Shown in pieces: positions 16,938 through 25,275 of a stretch of DNA of 34,166 nt. The stretch comes from Pseudomonadota bacterium (GTDB lineage Bacteria; Pseudomonadota; Gammaproteobacteria; Burkholderiales; Burkholderiaceae_B). The notes below the pieces were generated by a model. The model saw only the letters and a list, made by a program, of their open reading frames with translations. It did not search any database and was not told where the DNA came from. Location of the stretch: positions 1 through 34,166 of the forward strand of contig JAEWHK010000038.1 in the NCBI GenBank assembly GCA_023387815.1. Reading direction: 5' to 3'. A program made the position numbers and the translations under genes. The stretch's first letter is position 1. Every line of letters begins with the position of its first letter.

Positions 16938-17897
16938 ATGCCAAATGAAATATTCTCTTGGACGGGCCGAAGCGACTCGTCCGAGCGTGGAGACACCACG
17001 CGCATTCATCAGATCGCGCGCACACTGGCTCCCGGCTCAGCTGACATCGATGCCGGCGCCGTGATTCTGGGTTTTTGCTGCGATGAAGGCGTACGCCGCA
17101 ATCATGGACGCACGGGTGCGCGCCAGGCACCGGATCAGGTACGTCGCGCACTGGCCGGTCTGCCTGCACACCAGCTGAAACAGCTGGTCGATGCCGGAGA
17201 CATCCATTGTGTCGAGGAACAGCTGGAATTGGCGCAGCAGCAACTGGGGCTGCGTATCAGTGAACTGCTGAATGCAGGATCGACGCTGGCCGTCGTAGGC
17301 GGCGGCCATGAAATTGCCTATGGCAGCTATCTGGGTCTGGATCAGCATTTGCGCGAAAAGAATTCATCGGGAAAAACGCTGATTCTGAATCTGGATGCGC
17401 ACTTTGATCTGCGCACCAGCCGACCCGGCAGTTCCGGCACGCCCTTTGATCAGATTTTTGAACATGCGCAACAGCACGGTCGTGATATCCACTACTGCTG
17501 CCTGGGCGTTTCCATCCTGTCCAATACTCCCGGCCTGTTCGCACGGGCGGAAGAACTGGGCGTGGCCTATATGGAAGATACTCAGATGCTGGAAAGTCGC
17601 CTGGAGGACGTGAGCAGGTTCGTTGCCACGCAGCTGGCAGGCGTTAACCAAGTGTATATGACAATTGACATGGATGTTCTGCCTGCCTGGCAGGCGCCCG
17701 GGGTATCGGCCCCTGCTCCCCATGGCGTAAGCCTGAATGTGGTGGAGGCAATACTTGAACAGGTCAAAGCCTCCGGCAAACTGCGATTGCTGGATATCGC
17801 CGAAATCAATCCGGAATTTGATCGCGACAATCTGACCGCAAAAACGGCTGCACGCCTGCTATGGCGTTATTTTCAGCCTTCGCGAGAACAAGTCTGA
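16938..17897 (+). CDS. hutG: Formimidoylglutamase (HutG, arginase fold)
   Basis: A 319-residue ureohydrolase-fold enzyme that hydrolyses N-formimino-L-glutamate to glutamate and formamide, the last step of one route of histidine degradation. All six manganese ligands of the arginase family are present: His124 (GGGHE), Asp153/His155/Asp157 (NLDAHFDLR) and Asp244/Asp246 (TIDMDVLP). The substrate-side segment GVSAPAPHGV (255-264) is typical of HutG rather than arginase or agmatinase. It closes the IclR/ABC cassette. The other hut genes (hutH, hutU, hutI) are not in the window. HutG is the best fit; another ureohydrolase activity is not excluded. Confidence 0.87.
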   Translation: MPNEIFSWTGRSDSSERGDTTRIHQIARTLAPGSADIDAGAVILGFCCDEGVRRNHGRTGARQAPDQVRRALAGLPAHQLKQLVDAGDIHCVEEQLELAQQQLGLRISELLNAGSTLAVVGGGHEIAYGSYLGLDQHLREKNSSGKTLILNLDAHFDLRTSRPGSSGTPFDQIFEHAQQHGRDIHYCCLGVSILSNTPGLFARAEELGVAYMEDTQMLESRLEDVSRFVATQLAGVNQVYMTIDMDVLPAWQAPGVSAPAPHGVSLNVVEAILEQVKASGKLRLLDIAEINPEFDRDNLTAKTAARLLWRYFQPSREQV

Positions 17898-18054
17898 TCC
17901 GAAGAAAAGCCGGGCGGGAACATTCGCAGTCCGCCCGCGCATGCCTATTAGGGCTATTTATGGCGCTTCCCACGGTGGGTCGCTGAACCATTTCAAGTCA
18001 AGTTGAATCGCGCGGCCTCACCGAACGACACAGTGCAAGCTGCTGCCCCGCTTT
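17898..18054. other. Intergenic gap between hutG and trmL
   Basis: This 157-nt gap lies between convergent genes. It holds one GC-rich stem (7 bp, 17911-17917 with 17931-17937) and otherwise no open frame, RNA gene or repeat that I can support. Confidence 0.6.
17911..17937 (+). terminator. Possible terminator hairpin after hutG
   Basis: CGGGCGG and CCGCCCG form a perfect 7-bp GC stem around a 13-nt loop, 14 nt after the hutG stop. No U-run follows directly, so intrinsic termination is doubtful; it may only protect the 3' end. Confidence 0.3.
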
Positions 18055-18519
18055 TCAGTTTCCGCCAACAAATCCCAGCTGGCGCCAGGCTTCGTAGCTG
18101 ACAATGGCAACGGCGTTGGACAGGTTCATACTGCGGTTATTGGGCAGCATCGGAATACGGAGCCTGTCCGGCTCCGGAATGCTCGCCATCACTTCGGGCG
18201 CAAGACCCGTCGTTTCAGCGCCGAACAGCAGGACGTCCTCATCCTGGAAGGACACTTCCGTGTAGGCACGTGTGCCCTTGGTGGTGATGGCAAAAATCCG
18301 CTGACCCGGGACCGCAGCCAGAAAGGCGGTATAGTCTGCATGAATCGAGACTTTGGCCATATCGTGATAGTCCAAACCAGCCCGCCGCATTTTTGCGTCG
18401 TCAATGCGAAACCCCATGGGCTCAATCAAATGCAGCCAGCAGCCGTTATTGGCAATCAGGCGAATGATGTTGCCGGTATTGGGGGCGATTTTGGGTTCGA
18501 ACAGGGCAATATGGAGCAT
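18055..18519 (-). CDS. trmL: tRNA (cytidine/uridine-2'-O-)-methyltransferase TrmL
   Basis: A 154-residue SPOUT (SpoU) methyltransferase that 2'-O-methylates the wobble nucleotide 34 of certain leucine tRNAs. The minimal, single-domain length fits TrmL. Conserved blocks are the N-terminal IALFEPKIAPNTGNIIRL, then LFGAETTGLAPEVM and the knotted C-terminal motif IPMLPNNRSMNLSNAVAIV, which binds SAM and the RNA ribose. In E. coli trmL is close to secB-gpsA-cysE; here it is about 6 kb from gpsA, on the other side of comF and the IclR cassette. It follows trkH on the minus strand with a 99-nt gap. Confidence 0.94.
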   Translation of the reverse strand: MLHIALFEPKIAPNTGNIIRLIANNGCWLHLIEPMGFRIDDAKMRRAGLDYHDMAKVSIHADYTAFLAAVPGQRIFAITTKGTRAYTEVSFQDEDVLLFGAETTGLAPEVMASIPEPDRLRIPMLPNNRSMNLSNAVAIVSYEAWRQLGFVGGN

Positions 18520-18618
18520 TGGATATTAGGGACTGGCGAGTCTTAAAACTTGGGGAAATGTAAAACGATTGGAAACTGAGTCCTGGGAATGCAACAGAAT
18601 AAGCCTGCCGATAACCCC

Positions 18619-20088
18619 TTATTTTTTCCAGAAGCCGGGGGTAAAGAGAACCAGAATGGTAAAAAACTCAAGCCGACCGATCAGCATGGCAAATGTACAG
18701 ATCCACATCTGGAAATTGCTCAGATGGGCATAGTTGCTCATTGGGCCGACAGTTCCCAGGCCCGGCCCGATATTGGACAGACTGGCGAATACGGCAGAAG
18801 ATGCTGTGGTTAAGTCCAGCCCGGAAATCACCATCACACCGGTCAGCACCACGTTCATGATAACGAATACCAGCACAAAGGTCATGATGGATGAAACGAT
18901 CGCAGGCGGAACGATGCGGTTGCGCAGTCTGACCGGGCAGATGGCATGAGGATGCAGCAGTTTGCGCAATTCGGCACGAATCTGTTTGAGAATCAGGATC
19001 ACGCGAATCAGCTTGATACCACCGCCGGTAGAACCCGCAGACGAGGAGAAACTGCCCAGCAACAGCATCATGACCGGCAGCAAGACCGGCCAGTGCAGGT
19101 AGTCGGTATTGGCAAACCCGGTAGTGGTTGCCAGCGAAATGGTATTGAACATGCCGAAACGGAAAGCTTCGCCAAGCGTCGGATAAACACGATCCACATA
19201 CAGCCAGGTACTGACCACCACGCCACCGAGCAGCAGGATGGACAGAAATATCTTGGTCTCGGGACAAGTCAGGTAATACCGCAGGCTGCGGAACCGCAGC
19301 ACATTGTAGTGCGTGGCAAAATTGATGCCGGCAAACATCATGAAGACACAGGCCACGGTATCGACCAGCGGCGAATCGTAGTGCTGAAAGCCCTCGTCGT
19401 AGATGGAGAAGCCGCCAAGCGCCATGGTTGATGCCGCGTGACACCAGGCATCAAACCAGGACAGGCCGGCAAAATGGTAGCACAGCACACAAATGGCGGA
19501 TGCAGTAATGTAGATGGCATACAGCGCCTTGGCGGTACCGGCAATACGCGGTGTCAGCTTTTCTTCCTTCATGGGACCGGGGATCTCGCCGCGCATCACC
19601 TGATGGCCACCCACACCCAGTAGCGGCATGATCGCGACGGCCATGACCAGAATTCCCATACCGCCAACCCAGATCAGCGTCACGCGCCAGATGTTTACCG
19701 AGGGTGGCAGTTCAGAGATATTGTTCAGTACCGATGCCCCTGTGGTGGTCAGCCCGGACATGGCCTCGTAGTAGGCGTGCGTGAAGGTAAGCGAATGGCC
19801 TTCTATATAAGCATCGAACACAAAAGGCAGCGATGCAATCAGCGGAAAGACCAGCCAGACCAGCGACACCAGCAGCAGCCCGTTACGTGGATTGATCTCG
19901 TCTTTGGAACTGCTTGTGAGTTTCCACAGTAGCGCCGAGGCCCCAAGGGCAATGCCCAGGCTGAACAGGAAAGCGTTGTGTGCGCCATCTTCAAAATACA
20001 GCGAGACGCACAGAGGAAATAACAGAATGGTGGAAAACCCAAGCATTGTCAGGCTGAGCGCATGCAGGACATTCAGGATATTGCGCAT
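18619..20088 (-). CDS. trkH: Trk potassium uptake protein, channel subunit TrkH
   Basis: A 489-residue inner-membrane potassium channel-like subunit. The four half-filters of the pore are visible: TTGAS (115-119), ALGGF (223-227), TTTGF (321-325) and NIGPGLG (439-445), each containing the conserved glycine. The intramembrane gating loop corresponds to the small-residue stretch GSFSSSAGSTGGG (345-357). About ten hydrophobic helices are present. Full length. It lies 9 nt downstream of trkA, so channel and regulatory subunit are co-transcribed. Confidence 0.96.
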   Translation of the reverse strand: MRNILNVLHALSLTMLGFSTILLFPLCVSLYFEDGAHNAFLFSLGIALGASALLWKLTSSSKDEINPRNGLLLVSLVWLVFPLIASLPFVFDAYIEGHSLTFTHAYYEAMSGLTTTGASVLNNISELPPSVNIWRVTLIWVGGMGILVMAVAIMPLLGVGGHQVMRGEIPGPMKEEKLTPRIAGTAKALYAIYITASAICVLCYHFAGLSWFDAWCHAASTMALGGFSIYDEGFQHYDSPLVDTVACVFMMFAGINFATHYNVLRFRSLRYYLTCPETKIFLSILLLGGVVVSTWLYVDRVYPTLGEAFRFGMFNTISLATTTGFANTDYLHWPVLLPVMMLLLGSFSSSAGSTGGGIKLIRVILILKQIRAELRKLLHPHAICPVRLRNRIVPPAIVSSIMTFVLVFVIMNVVLTGVMVISGLDLTTASSAVFASLSNIGPGLGTVGPMSNYAHLSNFQMWICTFAMLIGRLEFFTILVLFTPGFWKK

Positions 20089-20097
20089 ACAGGCAGC

Positions 20098-21474
20098 CTA
20101 GAAGAAAAATACCGAAACCTGGAAGAGCTTTTCCACTCGCCTCATATCGTGCCGGTTTCCGGCATACACGACCACGTGATCACCACGCTGGATCTGCGTT
20201 GTGGGCTCAGGCAGGATGATTTCTTCTTCACGCAGGATGGCAGCGACAATTGCCGTTTTCGGCAGTTTCAGATCGCGGATGGCTTTGCCCACGACCTGTG
20301 AACTTTTCCTGTCGCCGTTGACTTCAAACTCGATGGCCTCGGCATTTCCCCAGCGCAGTCGGTGACCCGCCACTACCGCACCCTGGCGCACATCGCGCAA
20401 CAGTGCGCCGATGGTTGCCTGTGAAGGAGACACCGCGATATCGATGAGGCTGCCTTCCATCAGCTCGCCGTAGGCCTTGCGGTTGATCAGGGAGACGACC
20501 TTGCGTGCACCCAGCCGCTTGGCCAGCAATGACGACATGATATTGTCTTCATCATCATTGGTCAGGGCCAGAAAGGTATCCATCTCTTCGATGTTTTCAT
20601 TGTCCAGCAGGGACTCGTCGGTGGCATCACCCTGCAGGACCAGAACCTTGCTGGGCAGCTGGGAGGCCAGCGTCTCACAGCGCGCTTTACTGGCTTCCAG
20701 AATGCGTACGTTATAGCTGCCTTCCGACAGTTTTCGGGCCAGCCGGAAACCGATATTACCGCCGCCGGCAATCATGACCGTGCGAACCTTGCGCGAGACG
20801 TGCTGCAGTTTGGCAACTGCATCCTTGCCCTGCTGTGTATCGACCGCCACCACCAGTTCGTCACCCTGCTGAATGACGGATGTGTTATCCAGCGTGACCG
20901 ATGCCCCATGACGATAAATTTCCAGCACACGGGCGTTCAGATCCGGCAGATTATGACCGGTCTGGTTCACACGCATATTGATCAGCGGACTTCCGCGGCC
21001 AATCCGGATGATGAGCAGGCTCAGGCGTCCGCCACCAAATTCCACCACCTGAAGGGCTTCGGGGAATTCAATCAGGCTGTGCAGATAGGTTGTGACGCTG
21101 TCTTCCGGACTGATGACCGAATCAACGCCGAAGCTTTCCTTGATGAGTTCCACATTGCTTGAATAGGCAGAACTGCGAACACGGGAAATGCGGCGAGGAA
21201 TGTTGAAGACATCTTTGGCAATACGGCATGCCACGAGATTGACCGGATCGGTCGCCGCACAGGCGACCAGAAGATCGGTATCATCGGCACCTGCCGTACG
21301 CAATACATCGGGCATGGAGGCATCGCCCTGCACGCCGCGCAGATCAAAGCGTTCCTGCAGGTAGCGCAGGCGTTCGCCGTCTGAATCGACAATCGTGATG
21401 TCGTTTTTTTCTGAAACGAGATTCTCGGCGACGCTCGCACCCACACGTCCCGCGCCAAGGATCAGGATTTTCAT
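20098..21474 (-). CDS. trkA: Trk system potassium uptake regulatory subunit TrkA
   Basis: A 458-residue cytosolic protein that binds NAD(H) and ATP and gates TrkH. It has two tandem RCK_N/TrkA_C units. The first nucleotide loop is GAGRVG (7-12) with acid Asp30, the second GGGNIG (237-242). The TrkA_C portions follow each (about 145-215 and 375-450). Its ATG overlaps the stop of the upstream response-regulator gene by 4 nt, tying expression to that two-component system. Confidence 0.96.
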   Translation of the reverse strand: MKILILGAGRVGASVAENLVSEKNDITIVDSDGERLRYLQERFDLRGVQGDASMPDVLRTAGADDTDLLVACAATDPVNLVACRIAKDVFNIPRRISRVRSSAYSSNVELIKESFGVDSVISPEDSVTTYLHSLIEFPEALQVVEFGGGRLSLLIIRIGRGSPLINMRVNQTGHNLPDLNARVLEIYRHGASVTLDNTSVIQQGDELVVAVDTQQGKDAVAKLQHVSRKVRTVMIAGGGNIGFRLARKLSEGSYNVRILEASKARCETLASQLPSKVLVLQGDATDESLLDNENIEEMDTFLALTNDDEDNIMSSLLAKRLGARKVVSLINRKAYGELMEGSLIDIAVSPSQATIGALLRDVRQGAVVAGHRLRWGNAEAIEFEVNGDRKSSQVVGKAIRDLKLPKTAIVAAILREEEIILPEPTTQIQRGDHVVVYAGNRHDMRRVEKLFQVSVFFF

Positions 21475-22193
21475 GAGTTGCGTTTGCGGGAGGAATCAAT
21501 GCCTAACTGGCGCAGCTTGCGATAAAGGTGCGTACGTTCCAGGCCGGTTTTTTCTGAAACGCGTGTCATGCTGTGATTCTCGCGGCCCAGATGGTATTCA
21601 AAATAGACCCGCTCAAATTCATCTCGGGCATCGCGCAGAGGCTGATCCAGAGAAATACTGCCCAATTGCGAACCCTGAGCAGGTGCTTCGGGTGCCGCAG
21701 CGGCTGGAGCAGCCTGCACGGCGTTGCCTGCAGCGACGGGTGCTGCAGCCCCCATGGGTGCCGCGGCAGGGGCGCGTGCGGCACCATTGGTTGTTGCGGC
21801 CTGTGCCGACGCCAGTACCTGTTTGGCATGCGGGCGCATCAGGCCGGCCTGCACAGTCTTGAGCAATTTCTGCAGGGTAATGGGCTTTTCCAGGAAGTCC
21901 ATGGCCCCGATGCGTGTGGCTTCAACCGCGGTGTCAACCGTGGCATGTCCGCTCATCATGATGACCGGCATGTCCAGCAGACCCTGTGAACCCCACTCCT
22001 TGAGCAGACTGACGCCATCGGTATCGGGCATCCAGATGTCAAGAAGAACCAGATCGGGACGGTAGCGCAGACGAGCAGCGCGTGCCTGCGAGGCATTTTC
22101 TGCAAGCTCTACGGTGTGACCTTCGTCGTACAAAATTTCCGACAATAGTTCACGTATACCTATTTCATCATCAACCACCAGAATTCTGGCCAT
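21471..22193 (-). CDS. NtrX-like response regulator lacking the AAA+ domain
   Basis: A 240-residue regulator. Residues 1-120 form a receiver domain with acidic pair Asp8/Asp9, phospho-acceptor Asp52 (LVLLDIWMPD), Ser81 and Lys103. Residues about 128-175 are an Ala/Pro/Gly-rich linker. Residues 185-235 are a Fis-type helix-turn-helix (LRDARDEFERVYF, then MTRVSEKTGLERTHLYRKLRQLG) very like the C-terminus of NtrX. The sigma54-activating AAA+ domain (GAFTGA, Walker motifs) that normally lies between them is absent. So this protein should not activate sigma54 promoters. It sits between the NtrY-like kinase, its likely partner, and trkA. Confidence 0.88.
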   Translation of the reverse strand: MARILVVDDEIGIRELLSEILYDEGHTVELAENASQARAARLRYRPDLVLLDIWMPDTDGVSLLKEWGSQGLLDMPVIMMSGHATVDTAVEATRIGAMDFLEKPITLQKLLKTVQAGLMRPHAKQVLASAQAATTNGAARAPAAAPMGAAAPVAAGNAVQAAPAAAAPEAPAQGSQLGSISLDQPLRDARDEFERVYFEYHLGRENHSMTRVSEKTGLERTHLYRKLRQLGIDSSRKRNS

Positions 22194-22251
22194 ATCCTGT
22201 CACCTATTACTTTCTGACTGCAGTTTGGTACTGATCAAAGTTCCGGGTTCA

Positions 22252-22257
22252 ATTATA
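22252..22257 (-). promoter_or_regulatory. Possible internal promoter before the response-regulator gene
   Basis: The 78-nt gap between the kinase and regulator genes contains a perfect TATAAT on the minus strand (22257-22252), about 60 nt before the regulator start. No acceptable -35 hexamer is present, so an internal promoter is only possible. Confidence 0.28.
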
Positions 22258-22271
22258 ACCACGGGAATACG

Positions 22272-24599
22272 CTATTTGCCTGTTTTCGGAGTCAGCCGCG
22301 TGAGTAAAATTGATACGCGCGCGCCCCCTCCCTTGCGATTTGCAATGTCGATTCTGCCGCCGTGCTCTTCAATAATTTTACGCACAATAGGCAGTCCCAG
22401 GCCTGTTCCGTGTGACTTGGTCGTCACGTAAGGCTCAAATGCCGTTTGCAATACTTTCGCAGAAAACCCGCAACCCCTATCCTCAAGTGTAATACGAATT
22501 GCTTCGCCATCCGTGCTCTGACCCTTTTCAGGGCGTGTAAGCGTGGTCCGGATTGTGATACCCGGCTCATCGCCTTCGAGCACCAGGTCGGCCATGGCAT
22601 CGCGGGAATTGGACAGCAGATTGTTCAGCACCTGGCGCAGCTGTGTCGGGTCCGCTTCGGCCATTGGCAGGCCGGGCTCCAGTTCAAGGCGCAAATGTCG
22701 GTACAGCGGTTCGTCCTGATGGGCGTTACCCTCGGGGTCCCAGCCATACAGCACAGCCAGGTCTGCAATCAGGGCATTGATGTCCACATGCTGCATCTGG
22801 GCTGGCGGCGTGCGTGCATACTCACGAAAGTCATCGACCATTTTCTTGAGCGAAGACACCTGATTGATGATGGTATTGGTTGAGCGGGCCAGGATGCCTG
22901 CATTACGCTCATCCAGATGGCCTTCCAGTTTCATGGCCAGGCGTTCGGCAGACAGCTGTATGGGCGTCAGCGGATTCTTGATTTCGTGTGCCAGGCGTCG
23001 GGCGACCTCACCCCAGGCCCGCGCCCGGTTTGCCGAAATCACTTCTGAAATATCGTCAAACACGACCACGTAACCGGTTGGCCGACCATCAATCCGAAGG
23101 CGCGTACCACGCATGAGCAGCGTGACATCGTCCGTTTCGGCACTTTCACTGCTGGTGGACAGCGTGATCTGTTCCTGCCAGTAATGCCGCTCTGAACCCA
23201 CGGCCGCATGGTCGGCGAACGCCTTGCGTATCTGGTGCGTAAATTCAATCAGCGAATCAATTGTCTCCAGCGGGCGGCCCGGCACGGAACGCAAATCCAC
23301 ATCCAGAATGGACTGAGCCCCTTTGTTGACTGTGGTCACATTGAACTTCTCATCGAACACAATCACCCCGGAAGACAGACCGGCCATCACGCTTTCCAGA
23401 TAGGCATTGGAGCGTTCAAGCTGCATGCGATTGCTTTCCACCTGCCGGCGTGCCTCGTCCAGCTGTCGGGTCATGGCGTTGAAGGATCGGGTCAGCAGTC
23501 CCACTTCATCCATGGCTGCCGGTTCAGGCAGGGGTCGATAGTCTCCCACTGCCACCGCCTGCGTACCCGAGGCCAGCGTCAGCAGTGGCTGTACCAGGCG
23601 ACGCGCAATGGCCAGCGCCACGGCAATGGAGGCAAACAGGGTGACAAGCAGCGCCAGCGTCAGGGTGATGCCATACAGTTTCTGAATCCCCTGACGGGAC
23701 AGGGCCAGCTCCTGGTAATCGCGGAACCCTTTTTGCACTTCGTTCAGATTGCTGCCGATGTTATCGGAAACCAGACGCGTGAGCTGCAACAAATAGGGTT
23801 CGGGTGAGGCACCCAGCGGCGCATCCAGTTTGATCGAACTGGAGAACACCGGCACGATGACGCGAATGCGCAGCTGAGGATTCTCAAAATCCGACCCTTC
23901 CACGGCTTCGGTACGCGCATAGGAGCGTGACAGCCGCAGTTGATTGAGTACGGAAATGGGCGGCATCTGCGGCAGCAGACTGCCAAAGGACGAACTTGAG
24001 AACGCCACAACGCGACTGCCGGACACGGTAAAGACCAGGGCATCGCCTACGGTGGTATTTTCACGCAGACGGGTCAGTGCCAGAGACAGTTCCTGATCGG
24101 GAACGGCAGAGAGATCGTCTGCCATCACCTTGGCGCGCGAGAGCAGATCGGCCACCTGACTGTCCAGCGATGCCTGCCCGAGGGTCAGGCCCGACTGCAG
24201 GGCACTGTCGACGCGCACATTGAACCAGGATTCCACCGATCGGGACATGAATTGTACAGAGAGCAGGTAGATCACCACGCCCGGAATTATGGCCATGACC
24301 GCAAATGCCAGCGCAAAACGCGAAGTCAGCCGCGCGCCGAACTGCCTGGATCGCAGCTGGCGAATCAGGCGGATAGTCAGCATGGACACCCAGATAAAAA
24401 GGGCGAACGCCAGCACACCGTTAAGCAACAGCAGCAGATCATATTGCTGCGCCAGCCGGGACGAGTTACCGGTAGAACGAACCAGCAGCCCCATCAGGAC
24501 CAGCGCAGCCAGCACGGCGGCAATAAATACCAGCCGCACGACCCAGCGGATCAGGGTTTGGGCGCGGTTGCCGAGAATTGAAATGCGAAGTTTTTCCAT
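22272..24599 (-). CDS. NtrY-like sensor histidine kinase
   Basis: A 775-residue membrane kinase. There are helices at about 20-40, 58-78, 95-115 and 308-332. Residues 116-307 form a putative periplasmic sensor domain. A HAMP linker covers about 333-385, a PAS domain about 397-520, and the HisKA segment contains RLAHEIKNPLTP with phospho-acceptor His538. The ATPase domain has the N box NNLLSNSRDAM (659-669), G1 DRGCGF (707-712) and G2 GTGLGLPI (731-738). This layout matches NtrY, which pairs with NtrX in nitrogen and redox or envelope signalling. Its start overlaps the end of the DUF4390 gene by 49 nt. The signal sensed is unknown. Confidence 0.92.
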   Translation of the reverse strand: MEKLRISILGNRAQTLIRWVVRLVFIAAVLAALVLMGLLVRSTGNSSRLAQQYDLLLLLNGVLAFALFIWVSMLTIRLIRQLRSRQFGARLTSRFALAFAVMAIIPGVVIYLLSVQFMSRSVESWFNVRVDSALQSGLTLGQASLDSQVADLLSRAKVMADDLSAVPDQELSLALTRLRENTTVGDALVFTVSGSRVVAFSSSSFGSLLPQMPPISVLNQLRLSRSYARTEAVEGSDFENPQLRIRVIVPVFSSSIKLDAPLGASPEPYLLQLTRLVSDNIGSNLNEVQKGFRDYQELALSRQGIQKLYGITLTLALLVTLFASIAVALAIARRLVQPLLTLASGTQAVAVGDYRPLPEPAAMDEVGLLTRSFNAMTRQLDEARRQVESNRMQLERSNAYLESVMAGLSSGVIVFDEKFNVTTVNKGAQSILDVDLRSVPGRPLETIDSLIEFTHQIRKAFADHAAVGSERHYWQEQITLSTSSESAETDDVTLLMRGTRLRIDGRPTGYVVVFDDISEVISANRARAWGEVARRLAHEIKNPLTPIQLSAERLAMKLEGHLDERNAGILARSTNTIINQVSSLKKMVDDFREYARTPPAQMQHVDINALIADLAVLYGWDPEGNAHQDEPLYRHLRLELEPGLPMAEADPTQLRQVLNNLLSNSRDAMADLVLEGDEPGITIRTTLTRPEKGQSTDGEAIRITLEDRGCGFSAKVLQTAFEPYVTTKSHGTGLGLPIVRKIIEEHGGRIDIANRKGGGARVSILLTRLTPKTGK

Positions 24600-25192
24600 G
24601 GTGTCGATACGGCCCAGGCGCGACCGCCAAGGGCATCCATTCGAAAGGGACGCGGTAAAAGTGAGGTATCCAGTTTCATTCGGAACTGGGCTTCGTAATG
24701 TCGATCAGTGTCAATGCCGATGAAGGGGCCTACCGGCCAGTTGTTGATTCGGGTGATGGTATTGAGCGCATCGGCCAGGTTCATTTCGGGCACCGAATAG
24801 TCTCCAGACGTGACTCGCCACTGTCGCACCAGCGCGTTGTAGGCGACGCGCCAGGTCTGTTCCTTATCGTAGACCTGATGGTCAAACCACCACCAGCGCG
24901 GCTCTACCAGCCGGAACTCCACCGTAAAATAGAGCGGCACGCCGTGCTGTGCGGCTACCTGCAGCTCATCGGAAAGCGGCAGGTCGACATCGGCATTGAG
25001 CACGTAGCCCTCACCTTGTGGAAGAATTTCTACGTGGTTGATGCTAGCCACTGGCGGGCTGGCATCAGACGACACCGGGTCGGACTCGCCCTGACTTTGC
25101 GCGAACGTAGCGGTTGCCACGATCAGGCTCAGGCTCAGGCTCAGCAAAATGATCAACACGCGTCTGACGAGAGAAGCAGGAGACAGATTCAC
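24551..25192 (-). CDS. DUF4390 domain protein, exported
   Basis: A 213-residue protein with an N-terminal signal peptide (about 1-31, ending ATATFA) and a beta-rich domain with the WWWFD motif near residue 100, YNALVRQWRV and INNWPVGPFIG. These features match DUF4390, a family of unknown function found beside rsmB and ntrY in betaproteobacteria. The signal-peptide core is LSLSLSL, encoded by a 6-bp tandem repeat. The 3' end overlaps the kinase start by 49 nt. The location suggests a periplasmic accessory to the sensor kinase, which is an inference from gene order only. Confidence 0.85.
   Translation of the reverse strand: MNLSPASLVRRVLIILLSLSLSLIVATATFAQSQGESDPVSSDASPPVASINHVEILPQGEGYVLNADVDLPLSDELQVAAQHGVPLYFTVEFRLVEPRWWWFDHQVYDKEQTWRVAYNALVRQWRVTSGDYSVPEMNLADALNTITRINNWPVGPFIGIDTDRHYEAQFRMKLDTSLLPRPFRMDALGGRAWAVSTPWKNFAFQFSATAPKP
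25124..25144 (-). repeat. Hexanucleotide tandem repeat in a signal peptide
   Basis: CAGGCT is repeated three times with a further partial copy. On the coding (minus) strand it encodes alternating Leu-Ser in the hydrophobic core of the DUF4390 signal peptide. Gain or loss of a unit would keep the frame and change the core by two residues. Confidence 0.75.
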
Positions 25193-25275
25193 AGTCTGGG
25201 TTTCATCCGGGATACATAAAAGATTGCTCCCATCGCAATGGGTCCCCTATCATACCCCAGACCGATGCGGATGGG

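Noticed and set aside
21650..21810. GC-rich low-complexity stretch, considered as foreign or regulatory DNA
   Set aside because: It is the in-frame Ala/Pro/Gly linker of the response regulator.
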